Positions 15,632 to 24,766 of a stretch of DNA of 64,000 bases are shown here, piece by piece; position 1 is the stretch's first letter, and each line of letters starts with the position of its first letter. Where the stretch lies: the NCBI GenBank assembly GCA_030715195.1, contig JAUYVI010000004.1:334845-398844 (forward strand), written 5' to 3'. The notes below the pieces were generated by a model. That model was not told where the DNA came from and searched no databases. It worked only from the letters and a program-made list of their open reading frames with translations. The DNA is from Dongia sedimenti (GTDB lineage: Bacteria > Pseudomonadota > Alphaproteobacteria > Dongiales > Dongiaceae). Position numbers and translations under genes: made by a program.

Positions 15632-18600
15632 GCTTCTTGGCCGCCTGGTCCGAGAGCGGATGCTCGAGCTTGCCGATCATCTCCTTCGGCGCCACCTGCC
15701 AGAAGCGGCCGCGCTCCAGCGCCCAATCCGACAACAGGCGCGTGGCGAACTTGGACTGCGTCTCCTTGGCGTGTTCGGCGATCAGCTCCTTGAGATGCTG
15801 CTCCCAATGCGCCGATTCCAGCCGCTGCCACACGACACTTTCGCCGTTCACATGCGTCGCGAAGTTCTCGGCCGCGTCATAGACGAAGGCCATGCCGCCC
15901 GACATGCCGGCCGCGAAGTTGTCGCCGACGCCGCCGAGGATTACCGCGGTGCCGCCGGTCATGTATTCGCAGCCGTTGGAGCCGCAGCCCTCGACCACCA
16001 CTTCGGCGCCCGAGTTGCGCACGGCGAAGCGCTCGCCAGCCTGGCCGGCGGCGAACAGCTTGCCGGCGGTGGCCCCGTAGAGCACGGTGTTGCCGATGAT
16101 GGTGTTGAGGTTGGTGACCAGCGGGCTCGAGGGTAGCGGGCGCACCACGATCATGCCGCCGGAGAGGCCCTTGCCCACATAGTCGTTGGCATCGCCGAAG
16201 ACTTCGAGCTTCAAGCCCTGCACCGCGAAGGCGCCGAGCGACTGGCCGGCCGAGCCGCGCAGGCGCACGGTCACATGCCCCGGCTTGAGGCCGAACATGC
16301 CGAACTTCTTGGTGATGTGCGACGACAGTCGCGTGCCGATGGCGCGGTAGGTGTTCCGGATGTTGTATTGCAGCTGCATCTTCTCGCCGGCCTCGAACAA
16401 GGCGGTCGCGTCCTTGTACATCTGCGCGTCGAGCGTGTCCGGCACCTCGTTACGGCCTTCCAGCGTGCAATAGCGCGCCTGGTCGCCGGCATCGGCTTGC
16501 GCCAGGATCGGATTCAAGTCGAGATCGTCGAGATCGGCGGCGCCGCGGCTGACCTGCTCCAGGAGCTCGGTGCGGCCGATCACTTCGTTCAAGGTGCGGT
16601 AGCCGAGCGAAGCCAGAATCTCGCGCACCTCCTCGGCAATGAAGCTGAACAGATTCACCACCTTCTCCGGCGTGCCGGAGAACCGCTCGCGCAGCTTCGG
16701 GTCCTGGGTGCAGACGCCGACCGGGCAGGTGTTGCTGTGGCACTGCCGCACCATAATGCAGCCCATGGCGATCAGCGAGGCGGTGCCGATGCCGAACTCC
16801 TCGGCGCCAAGGATCGCGGCGATCACCACGTCGCGGCCGGTCTTGATGCCGCCATCGGTGCGCAGCTTAACGCGATGCCGCAGCCGGTTCAGGGTCAGCA
16901 CCTGGTGCACCTCGGAGAGGCCCATCTCCCAGGGGATGCCGGCATATTTGATGCTGGTATGGGGCGAGGCGCCGGTGCCGCCGACATGGCCGGAGACCAG
17001 GATCACGTCGGCCTTGGCTTTCGCGACGCCCGCGGCAATCGTGCCGATGCCGGAACGGGCCACCAGCTTCACGCAGACCTTGGCCTTGGGGTTGATCTGC
17101 TTCAGGTCATAGATGAGCTGCGCCAGGTCCTCGATCGAATAGATGTCGTGGTGCGGCGGCGGCGAAATGAGTGACACGCCGGGCGTCGCGTGGCGCAGTT
17201 GCGCGATCTCGACCGTGACCTTGAAGCCGGGCAGCTGGCCGCCTTCGCCGGGCTTGGCGCCCTGCGCCACCTTGATCTCGATCTCGCGGCAGTTGGTGAG
17301 ATACTCGGCCGTAACACCAAAGCGCCCCGAGGCGATCTGCTTGATCGCGGAATTGGCGTTGTCGCCGTTCGGCCGCGGCTTGAAGCGCGAGGCGAATTCG
17401 CCGCCCTCGCCGGAATCCGACTTGGCGCCGATCCGGTTCATGGCGATGTTGAGCGTGCCATGGGCCTCAGGCCCGAGCGCGCCGAGCGACATGCCGGGCG
17501 TCACGAAGCGCTTGCGCAATTCGGTGATGCTCTCGACCTCGTCGATCTGCACCTGGCGGCCGGTCGGCACGAAGTCCAGGAGGTCCCGGATCGCGACCGG
17601 CGGCGCCTTGAACACGCCGTCCGAATACTTCTTGAAGGTCTGGTAGGATTCGCTCGCGACCGCACTCTGCAGCAGGTGGATCAGCTCGGCCGCCCAGGCA
17701 TGGGTCTCGCCGCTCTTGCGGAACTTGTAGAAGCCGCCGACCGGCAGCGCCACGAAGTCTTCCGACCAGGCGCGGGCATGCAGCGCCAGCACGCGCTTCT
17801 GGATGCCGGTCATGCCGATGCCGGAGATGCGCGAGGCCATGGCGGGGAAGTATTCCGCAACCAATGTGCGCGAAAGGCCGAGCGCCTCGAAATTGGCGCC
17901 GCCGCGATAGGAGGAGATGACGGCGATGCCCATCTTGGACATGACCTTCAGGAGACCCTGGTCCACCGCCTTGCGATACTGGTCCAGGCACTGGTCGAGC
18001 GTCATCTCGCCGAACAGCCCGCGGCCGCGACGGTCTTCGATCGCGGCCTCGGCCACATAGGCGTTGACCGTGGTCGCGCCGACGCCGATCAGCACCGCGA
18101 AGTGATGCACGTCGAGACACTCGCCCGACCGCACGTTCAAGGAGGTGAAGGTGCGGAGCTGCTGGCGCAGCAGATGCACATGCACCGCGCCGGTCGCGAG
18201 GATGGTCGGGATCGCGGCGCGGGTCGCGGAGACCTTCTCGTCGGTCAGGATCAGATGCGTCGCACCGCCGCGCACCGCGTCTTCCGCCTGGCGGCGGATC
18301 GACTGGATCGCATCGCGCAGCGCATTCTCGCCGCCGCTCACATCGAAGGTGCAGTCGATCTCGGCGCCGCTCTTGCCCATATAGGCGCTCATCGCCTGGA
18401 ACTCGGCGGTGGTGAGGACGGGTGAGTCGAGCTGCAGCAGCTTGCACTGGCCCTCGTCCTGGTCCATGACGTTGCCGAGATTGCCCAGGCGGGTCTTCAG
18501 GCTCATCACCCGCTTCTCGCGCAGGCTGTCGATCGGCGGATTGGTGACCTGGCTGAAATTCTGCCGGAAGAAATGGTGCAGGCCGCGATAGTGGTCGGAG

Positions 18601-20147
18601 AGCACGGCGAGAGGCGTGTCGTCGCCCATGGAGACGATGGCTTCCTTGGCCTCCTCGACCATCGGCTGGAGCACCAGCTCCAGGTCTTCCAGCGAAAGAC
18701 CCGCCGCGACCTGGCGGCGGCGCAGGGTGTCCTTCTCGAAGATCGCCGGCTCGCCGCGCCGCCGCTTGATCAGGTCGTCGATGACGGTGATGTTCTTGAC
18801 CCAGGCGCCATAGTCCTCCTGGGCGGAGAGGTCGGCCATGATCTCGTCATTGCCGTAGAACTTGCCCTCGGCCAGGTTGACCGCCAGCATCTGGCCCGGC
18901 CCCAGGCGGCCCTTCACCCGGATCTGGTTCTCGTTCAGCTTCACCATGCCGGCTTCGGAGCCCGCGACCAGCAAGCCGTCCTCGGTGATCGCATAGCGCA
19001 AAGGCCGCAATCCATTGCGGTCCATTGCGGCGATCACCCAGTTGCCGGCGAAGCCGCAGATCGCAGCCGGCCCGTCCCAGGGCTCCATCACCGAGTTGCA
19101 ATAGCTGAACATGTCGCGGATCTTCTGCGGCATGGCGGTGCGGCCGTCCCAGACGTCGGGGATCAGCAGGCACTTCACCATCGGCAGCGAGCGCTCCTCG
19201 GTGGTGAGGATCTCGAACACGTTGTCGAGCGCCGCGGAATCCGAGCCCGAAGGCTGGATGACCGGCTTCAGCTCCGCCATATGCTCGCCATAGACCGCGG
19301 AATAGAGCCGGGTCTCGTGGGCGCGCATCCAGTTGACGTTGCCGCGGAGCGTGTTGATCTCGCCGTTGTGCGCGATCACGCGGAACGGCTGGGCCAGGCT
19401 CCAGGTCGGGAAGGTGTTGGTCGAATAGCGCTGGTGATAGATCGCGAAGTTGCTCTCGAACCGGTCGTCCAGCAGGTCCGGATAGAAGGCGGTGAGCTGT
19501 TCGGCGAGGAACATGCCCTTGTAGATGACCGAGCGGCAGCTGAGCGAGCAGATGTAGAGCTCGGTGATGTGCTCGTCCAGGGCCGCCTTCTCGATATGCC
19601 GGCGGATGATGTAGAGATCGGTCTCGAACGCCTCCTCGCTGACGCCGCGATTGTTGGCGATCATGATCTGCTCGATCTCGGGCCGGCTGGCATTGGCCTT
19701 TTCGCCGATGATGTCGATGTTCACCGGGACCTGGCGCCAGCCATAGATCGTGTAGCCGTAATTCAGGATCTCGCGCTCGACGATGACCCGGCAGCGCTCC
19801 TGCTTGCCGAGATCGGTGCGCGGCAGGAAGATCTGCCCGACCGCGAATTTCGAGGGCCCCAGCTCCTGACCGCCCTTGCGGATGAAGTCCTCGAAGAAGG
19901 CATGCGGAATCTGCACATGGATGCCGGCGCCGTCGCCGGTCTTCCCGTCCGCGTCGACCGCACCGCGATGCCAGACCGCCTTCAGGGCCTCGACGCCCTT
20001 CAGCACCACTTCGCGGCGCGGCTTGCCGTCCAGGGCCGCGATCAGGCCGACGCCGCAGGCGTCATGCTCGTCGGCGGCGTCATAGAGACCCTGCGCCTGC
20101 AGATGCGCGGCGTTCCGGCGGAAGAGGTCGAGTTCGGACTGGCTCAT
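15621..20147 (-). CDS. gltB: Glutamate synthase (NADPH) large subunit
   Basis: GltB transfers the amide of glutamine to 2-oxoglutarate; electrons come from GltD. The 1508-residue chain has a short propeptide ending before the catalytic Cys in ADEHDACGVGLIA (glutaminase domain), a central domain, the FMN-binding synthase domain (GEGGEFASRFKPRPNGDNANSAIKQ region, then HDIYSIEDLAQLIYDLK, VSGHVGGTGASP), the 3Fe-4S cysteines in CIMVRQCHSNTCPVGVC, and the C-terminal GxGxG-repeat domain. The ATG at 20147 fits the expected propeptide; a TTG five codons upstream is the alternative. It is last of gltD - secreted protein - gltB. Confidence 0.98.
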   Translation of the reverse strand: MSQSELDLFRRNAAHLQAQGLYDAADEHDACGVGLIAALDGKPRREVVLKGVEALKAVWHRGAVDADGKTGDGAGIHVQIPHAFFEDFIRKGGQELGPSKFAVGQIFLPRTDLGKQERCRVIVEREILNYGYTIYGWRQVPVNIDIIGEKANASRPEIEQIMIANNRGVSEEAFETDLYIIRRHIEKAALDEHITELYICSLSCRSVIYKGMFLAEQLTAFYPDLLDDRFESNFAIYHQRYSTNTFPTWSLAQPFRVIAHNGEINTLRGNVNWMRAHETRLYSAVYGEHMAELKPVIQPSGSDSAALDNVFEILTTEERSLPMVKCLLIPDVWDGRTAMPQKIRDMFSYCNSVMEPWDGPAAICGFAGNWVIAAMDRNGLRPLRYAITEDGLLVAGSEAGMVKLNENQIRVKGRLGPGQMLAVNLAEGKFYGNDEIMADLSAQEDYGAWVKNITVIDDLIKRRRGEPAIFEKDTLRRRQVAAGLSLEDLELVLQPMVEEAKEAIVSMGDDTPLAVLSDHYRGLHHFFRQNFSQVTNPPIDSLREKRVMSLKTRLGNLGNVMDQDEGQCKLLQLDSPVLTTAEFQAMSAYMGKSGAEIDCTFDVSGGENALRDAIQSIRRQAEDAVRGGATHLILTDEKVSATRAAIPTILATGAVHVHLLRQQLRTFTSLNVRSGECLDVHHFAVLIGVGATTVNAYVAEAAIEDRRGRGLFGEMTLDQCLDQYRKAVDQGLLKVMSKMGIAVISSYRGGANFEALGLSRTLVAEYFPAMASRISGIGMTGIQKRVLALHARAWSEDFVALPVGGFYKFRKSGETHAWAAELIHLLQSAVASESYQTFKKYSDGVFKAPPVAIRDLLDFVPTGRQVQIDEVESITELRKRFVTPGMSLGALGPEAHGTLNIAMNRIGAKSDSGEGGEFASRFKPRPNGDNANSAIKQIASGRFGVTAEYLTNCREIEIKVAQGAKPGEGGQLPGFKVTVEIAQLRHATPGVSLISPPPHHDIYSIEDLAQLIYDLKQINPKAKVCVKLVARSGIGTIAAGVAKAKADVILVSGHVGGTGASPHTSIKYAGIPWEMGLSEVHQVLTLNRLRHRVKLRTDGGIKTGRDVVIAAILGAEEFGIGTASLIAMGCIMVRQCHSNTCPVGVCTQDPKLRERFSGTPEKVVNLFSFIAEEVREILASLGYRTLNEVIGRTELLEQVSRGAADLDDLDLNPILAQADAGDQARYCTLEGRNEVPDTLDAQMYKDATALFEAGEKMQLQYNIRNTYRAIGTRLSSHITKKFGMFGLKPGHVTVRLRGSAGQSLGAFAVQGLKLEVFGDANDYVGKGLSGGMIVVRPLPSSPLVTNLNTIIGNTVLYGATAGKLFAAGQAGERFAVRNSGAEVVVEGCGSNGCEYMTGGTAVILGGVGDNFAAGMSGGMAFVYDAAENFATHVNGESVVWQRLESAHWEQHLKELIAEHAKETQSKFATRLLSDWALERGRFWQVAPKEMIGKLEHPLSDQAAKKLAE

Positions 20148-20163
20148 GGTGATCGATTCCAAA

Positions 20164-20829
20164 TCAGGAATTGGGCTGGTGGTCGCAATCCAGGCTGATG
20201 GCGGTGTCGGGGATCAGGGCGCCGCCCTTCGGCGTCAGGGTCTTCTTGAAGGCGGCCATGCTTTCGGGAATGCCGCTGTTCGCCGGGGCGGTGAGCTTCA
20301 GCTTCTCGCGCTGCGGCTCGGTCTTGATCAGGAAATAGGCGTAGTCGATGAAGGCGATGGCCACGCCGGCATCGGACGGGCCGGCCTTGGTCTGCGCTTG
20401 CAGCTCGCTGGTCGAGGATTGCGAATTGTAGAACACCTCGGCGACCAGGCAGACATATTGCGGCTTGTGCGCCAGGGCGAAGGGCAGCAGCGCCTCGTTC
20501 AGGTACTTGAAGACGGCGTCCTCGCGGCCGGGATTGGCGTTGAGCGTCGCGACGGCGATGGCGGCCACGATGTTGTAGGGATCGTCCTCGCCGCCGACCG
20601 CCTTCTCGAACCGGGCACGGTCATAGCGCTGCGGCAGCTTGTCGAGACCGGCCTGGGTCCAGTAATGCGCCGCCAGCGCCATCGACACGTGCGCGCGCTC
20701 GGTGTCGATCTTGGCGTTCTTCGCATGGGCCGGGCTGGCCTGGACCAGCACCAGGCCGGCCACCGCGCCGCAGACGACCAGCAGCGCCAGCAGACGCCGT
20801 CGCCCGGATCCGGAAGATGGCACCGCCAT
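20164..20829 (-). CDS. Secreted protein inside the gltD-gltB operon
   Basis: A 221-residue protein of unknown family, probably exported: GRRRLLALLVVCGAVAGLVLVQASPAHA is an n-region plus hydrophobic core ending in an AHA signal-peptidase site. The mature part is helical, with RAHVSMALAAHYWTQAG, NIVAAIAVATLNANPGR, YVCLVAEVFYNSQ and IAFIDYAYFLIKTEP. Its ATG overlaps the gltD stop (ATGA), and it ends 16 bases before the gltB ATG, so translation is coupled. Why a periplasmic protein lies between the two glutamate synthase genes is unclear. Confidence 0.8.
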   Translation of the reverse strand: MAVPSSGSGRRRLLALLVVCGAVAGLVLVQASPAHAKNAKIDTERAHVSMALAAHYWTQAGLDKLPQRYDRARFEKAVGGEDDPYNIVAAIAVATLNANPGREDAVFKYLNEALLPFALAHKPQYVCLVAEVFYNSQSSTSELQAQTKAGPSDAGVAIAFIDYAYFLIKTEPQREKLKLTAPANSGIPESMAAFKKTLTPKGGALIPDTAISLDCDHQPNS

Positions 20830-22271
20830 CACTCCGCCGCCGCACGTTGCGATGTCGTCGAAAGATACTTTTCGATGCTCATGGCGGCGTCCCTCCCGTC
20901 GCGGATTCCCCAGACTACCAGGGAAGCGCCACGCACAATATCCCCGGCGGCGAAGACGCCTGGGATCGCGGTCATGAGGGTCCGCCAGTCGATCTTGATC
21001 GTGCCCGCGGCGGTGACCGCCAAAGCCGGCGAGTCGAAGAGCCGCGGCAGGTCCTCGGCATCGAAGCCGAGCGCCTTCACCACCAGATCCGCCTCGACGT
21101 CGAAGTCGGAGCCTTCGATCGGCGTCGGCACCTGGCGTCCCGTGGCGTCCGGGGGGCCGAGATGGATCCGGGTGGTGCGGACCGCGCGGACCTGGCCCTG
21201 CGCGTCGTCGAGGAAGGAATGTGGCAGCGACTGCCAGAGGAACTCGACGCCCTCTTCCTCGGCATTGGCGACCTCGCGCTGCGAGCCCGGCATATTGGCG
21301 CGGTCGCGGCGATAGAGGCACTTCACCGACTTCGCGCCCTGGCGCACGGCGGTGCGCACGCAATCCATCGCGGTGTCGCCGCCGCCGATCACCACCACGT
21401 TCTTGCCGGCGGCATCGAGCGCGCCGGATTCGAACTCCGGCACCGTGTCGCCCAGGCCCTTGCGGTTGCTGGCGATCAGATAGTCGAGCGCCGCGACGAT
21501 GTTCTTCGCACCCGAGCCCGGCGCCTGCAGCTCGCGCGCCTTGTAGACCCCGGTCGCGACCAGCAGCGCGTCGTGCTTCTTGCGCAGTTCGTCGAGGCTG
21601 GCGTCGCGGCCGATCTCGAAACCGGTCTTGAAGGTGACGCCGGATTCCCGCAGCAACTCGGCGCGGCGCAGCACGATCGGCTTCTCGAGCTTGAAGTTCG
21701 GAATGCCGTAGATCATCAGCCCGCCGACCCGGTCGTGCCGGTCGTAGACCGTCACCTGATAGCCCCTGCGGCGCAGCAGATCGGCCGCGGCCAGGCCGGC
21801 CGGCCCGGCGCCGATGATCCCGACCGATTCCTTGCGCTCATGCGTCGGCTTCGCTGCCTTCACCCAGCCCATGTCGAAGGCGGTGTCGGTGATGTATTTC
21901 TCGATGGCGCCGATCGTCACCGTGCCGTGGCCGGACTGCTCGATCACGCAGTTGCCCTCGCACAGCCGGTCCTGCGGACAGATGCGGCCGCAGATCTCCG
22001 GGAAGGTGTTGGTGGCGGAAGACATCTCATAGGCCTCTTCCAGCCGCCCCTCGGCGGTCAGTTTCAGCCAATCGGGGATGTTGTTCGAGAGCGGGCAGTG
22101 CACCTGGCAAAAGGGCACGCCGCATTGCGAGCAGCGGCTGGCCTGGGCCGTCGCCGCCGGGGCGGCGAACTCCGCGTAGATTTCGCCGAAATCGTTGCGC
22201 CGGGCCTCGGATGCCCGCTTGTCCGGCATCGCCCTTTGCAAATTGACGAATTTCAGCAGCTTCTCGGCCAT
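20829..22271 (-). CDS. gltD: Glutamate synthase (NADPH) small subunit
   Basis: GltD oxidises NADPH through FAD and passes electrons via Fe-S clusters to GltB. The 480 residues start MAEKLLKFVNLQRAMPDKR. The two 4Fe-4S cysteine sets are CSQCGVPFCQVHCPLSN and CGRICPQDRLCEGNCV. The FAD site is VGIIGAGPAGLAAADLL and the NADPH site NVVVIGGGDTAMDCVRTA, with the C-terminal FAD stretch GVFAAGDIVRGASLVVWGIRDG. Length matches Azospirillum GltD. An open extension to 22385 has no ribosome site. First gene of the operon. Confidence 0.97.
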   Translation of the reverse strand: MAEKLLKFVNLQRAMPDKRASEARRNDFGEIYAEFAAPAATAQASRCSQCGVPFCQVHCPLSNNIPDWLKLTAEGRLEEAYEMSSATNTFPEICGRICPQDRLCEGNCVIEQSGHGTVTIGAIEKYITDTAFDMGWVKAAKPTHERKESVGIIGAGPAGLAAADLLRRRGYQVTVYDRHDRVGGLMIYGIPNFKLEKPIVLRRAELLRESGVTFKTGFEIGRDASLDELRKKHDALLVATGVYKARELQAPGSGAKNIVAALDYLIASNRKGLGDTVPEFESGALDAAGKNVVVIGGGDTAMDCVRTAVRQGAKSVKCLYRRDRANMPGSQREVANAEEEGVEFLWQSLPHSFLDDAQGQVRAVRTTRIHLGPPDATGRQVPTPIEGSDFDVEADLVVKALGFDAEDLPRLFDSPALAVTAAGTIKIDWRTLMTAIPGVFAAGDIVRGASLVVWGIRDGRDAAMSIEKYLSTTSQRAAAE

Positions 22272-22486
22272 GTCCGTATCCCGCTCCATCCCGGCCGATG
22301 CGTCTTCAAGGGCGTTCCAAACGCCGTGCAGAGGGCAGGCTGCTGCAGGGCGGTCGGAACAATTAACCCAAACCGGCGCCTCCATCGAGCGGAAAATGAC
22401 GATTAGGACAAAAATAGTGACCTATAATTCCGCAAACCTTCATCTTATCAGTCTCGGTAGGGATGTGGGCGCCTGCTTTCCTCAAC

Positions 22487-22509
22487 ATTAGTTCCGAAAT
22501 GGGACTAAT
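22487..22509. promoter_or_regulatory. Inverted repeat in the gltD/uppP-like divergent intergenic region
   Basis: ATTAGTTCC-GAAAT-GGGACTAAT is a 9+5+9 dyad with one mismatch. It stands about 67 bases upstream of the UppP-like gene, in a 304-bp divergent spacer (22272-22575) that also holds a perfect TATAAT at 22423-22428 on the plus strand but no matching -35. It looks like a dimeric regulator site; which protein binds is unknown. Nothing else was recognised in the spacer. Confidence 0.45.
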
Positions 22510-22575
22510 ATCTAAGCGTGAACAGCGCCGACCGGGATGTTATAAGTCCGGACCCCTACAGGTTGAGACGCCTCA

Positions 22576-23394
22576 GTGCCGAATGCCGATATCTTGATCA
22601 TGGCGATCCTCCGGGGCGTTTCGGAGATCCTGCCCATCGATCCGGACGCCCATTTCGCCCTGATCGCACGGCTGTTCTGTTGGACGGATGGCGGACATTT
22701 GATTGCCGCTTCCGGCGCCCTGGGGCTGCTGGCGGCCCTGGTGCTTTATCTCTGGCGGGATGTCCTGCAGATGGCGCGGAGCTTCCTGCGGGTGCTGCGG
22801 GGCAAGCGCGATCCGGGCGCCGCGATCATCCTGCATTTGCTGGCGGCTTCGGTGCCGGCCTTCCTGATCACCTTCGGCCTGCGCGGCCTCCTCGATGTGA
22901 CGATCCGGGAGCCGATCTACATCGCCGTGCTGCTGGTGGCCTTCGGCGTGGTGCTCTACGCCGCGGATCAGGCTGGACTTACGGTGCGGCGCGTACAGCA
23001 GATGAACCTGCGCCAGGCGCTGATCATCGGCGTGTTCCAGGGCCTCGCGGTGCTGCCCGGCGTCAGCCGCATCGGCATCGTCATCACCGTCGCGCGCACG
23101 CTGGGTTATGAGCGCCCTGATGCCGCGCGCTTCGCGCTGCTGCTCTCCATTCCCTGGATGCTGGCTTCGGGCCTCTACAGCGCCTGGGCCGGCATCGCCG
23201 CCGGCGAATCACTCGAACGGGATACGGCGCTGCTGACCGTCGTGGTCGCCGGCATCGCCGGCTTTCTGGCGATCGCCTTTCTCACCTACTGGGTGCGGCG
23301 CGGCGGCTTCACGCTGTTCGCGCTCTATCGCGTGGCCCTCGGCGGCGCGTTGATCTACGCGCTCTACCGTCTCCCCACGCTCGTCTGCACCTGA
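22576..23394 (+). CDS. UppP/BacA-family membrane protein, divergent active site
   Basis: A 272-residue polytopic membrane protein with 7-8 hydrophobic helices. It follows the undecaprenyl-diphosphatase plan: a first re-entrant motif (ILRGVSEILPIDPDAH) and a second (LPGVSRIGIVITVARTLGY). In canonical UppP these read QGxTExLPISSSGH and PGxSRSGxT. Here the Gln before GVSE is Arg, the Ser triplet is DPD, and the second Ser of SRSG is Ile; the catalytic Glu, final His and Arg are kept. It may recycle another lipid phosphate or may have lost function. It is divergent from gltD. Confidence 0.82.
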   Translation: MPNADILIMAILRGVSEILPIDPDAHFALIARLFCWTDGGHLIAASGALGLLAALVLYLWRDVLQMARSFLRVLRGKRDPGAAIILHLLAASVPAFLITFGLRGLLDVTIREPIYIAVLLVAFGVVLYAADQAGLTVRRVQQMNLRQALIIGVFQGLAVLPGVSRIGIVITVARTLGYERPDAARFALLLSIPWMLASGLYSAWAGIAAGESLERDTALLTVVVAGIAGFLAIAFLTYWVRRGGFTLFALYRVALGGALIYALYRLPTLVCT

Positions 23395-23450
23395 ATCACT
23401 TCGAGGGTGGCATATGGGGTTGGTGGGGCGGCCATATGCCGCCCTCGCAA

Positions 23451-24413
23451 CTAAGCGCGGCTGTAATAGCCGTGCGGGCGATAGCGATCGAGATAGGTGG
23501 GCAGGATCGGCTCGAGCGCGGTCGGCGTGATGCCCAGCGCCGCGAAGCCCGCGGCCTGCGGCCCCACCACATTGTCGCGCTTGAGCAGCTTCACCTGATC
23601 CACGGTCAGCGCTGGGCGCATGAACGGAATCGACTGCAGCACGGCGCCCTGCAGCGATGCGAGCGCGAAGGGCAGGCTGCACAGGCAACGCTTGCGGCCG
23701 ATCTCGGCCAGCATCAGGGTCATCAATTCGCGGAAGCTGTAGATCCGCGGGCCGCCCAGCTCATAGGTCTTGCCGGCATGGGCCTCGGGATTCTCGATCG
23801 CGCGCGCGATCGCCTCGGCGACGTCGAGCACATAGACCGGCTGGAACCGCGTGGTGCCGCCGCCGATCAGCGGCAGGGCCGGTGACAGCAACGCCATCTT
23901 GGCGAAGCGGTTGAAGAACTCGTCCTCCGGCCCGAACACGATGCTCGGGCGCAGGATGGTGGCCGCGGGGAAGGCCTTGGCGACATTCGCTTCGCCGGCC
24001 GCCTTCGAACGCGCATAAGCGGCGGGCGATTGCGGATCGGCGCCGATCGCCGAGACATGGGCCAGCGCCCGCACGCCGGCAGCTGCGGAAGCCGCTGCGA
24101 CATTGGCGGCGCCTTGCGCCTGGACCGCGTCGAATCGCTGCGGCCCGCCCTGGAACAGGATGCCGACCAGGTTGACGACGGCGGAGGCGCCGGAAACCGC
24201 GGCGCGCACCGACGCCTGGTCGCGCACATTCACCGCGACCGGCACGACCTGGCCGACCTGGCCGGCGGTCTTGCAGAACAGGGCCTGGTCGGGGCGCCGG
24301 ACCGCCACCCGCACCTGCCAGCCTTCGCGGGCGAGGCGCCGGACGACATAGCGGCCGATGAAGCCGGAGCCGCCGAAGACCGTCACCAGTTGGCCACGCC
24401 CAAAATTTCCCAC
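23451..24413 (-). CDS. NDUFA9-like NAD(P)-binding protein
   Basis: A 320-residue atypical SDR. The Rossmann loop is LVTVFGGSGFIGRYVVRRLA, followed by VNLVGILFQGG, HVSAIGADPQSPAAYARSKAAGE and ILRPSIVFGPEDEFFNRFA, then PVYVLDVAEAIARAIE. These mark the mitochondrial complex I NDUFA9-related group, common as single genes in alphaproteobacteria; many members act in quinone or complex I assembly, not proven here. A GTG at 24413 with GAGGA upstream is chosen over a TTG/ATG-type extension to 24488. Confidence 0.88.
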   Translation of the reverse strand: MGNFGRGQLVTVFGGSGFIGRYVVRRLAREGWQVRVAVRRPDQALFCKTAGQVGQVVPVAVNVRDQASVRAAVSGASAVVNLVGILFQGGPQRFDAVQAQGAANVAAASAAAGVRALAHVSAIGADPQSPAAYARSKAAGEANVAKAFPAATILRPSIVFGPEDEFFNRFAKMALLSPALPLIGGGTTRFQPVYVLDVAEAIARAIENPEAHAGKTYELGGPRIYSFRELMTLMLAEIGRKRCLCSLPFALASLQGAVLQSIPFMRPALTVDQVKLLKRDNVVGPQAAGFAALGITPTALEPILPTYLDRYRPHGYYSRA

Positions 24414-24534
24414 GGGGTTGTCCTCATCCCTTTGCCGAATAAGGGCTAGATATGTGCCAAAGGTCGGGGTTTGTAAACGCTCCGGCACACCCTGCGTGGC
24501 CGCCGCGAGCGCCGAGATTTTGACGCTTTAATGA

Positions 24535-24562
24535 TTGACTTCGAATCGTTTCTGGACAGAAT
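24535..24562 (+). promoter_or_regulatory. Promoter of tRNA-Leu
   Basis: TTGACT (24535-24540), a 16-bp spacer and CAGAAT (24557-24562) lie about 46 bases before the mature tRNA 5' end. Five of six -35 bases fit the sigma-70 consensus. Confidence 0.55.
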
Positions 24563-24607
24563 GCGCCGGCCAAACGCCCGGGCGCTCCGGGCGACCAAAC
24601 GGCCTGT

Positions 24608-24694
<87 letters not shown>

Positions 24695-24766
24695 TCGCTC
24701 CGATGATTCGCGCCGGCTGACTCAAAGCGATGGACCGGCGGGCGCGGCAATCTTCGGGGTGAGGCG

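Noticed and set aside
22518..23111. Alternative reading frame over the UppP-like gene
   Set aside because: It gives an Arg/Gly-rich product without membrane segments, while the overlapping frame shows clear UppP motifs.
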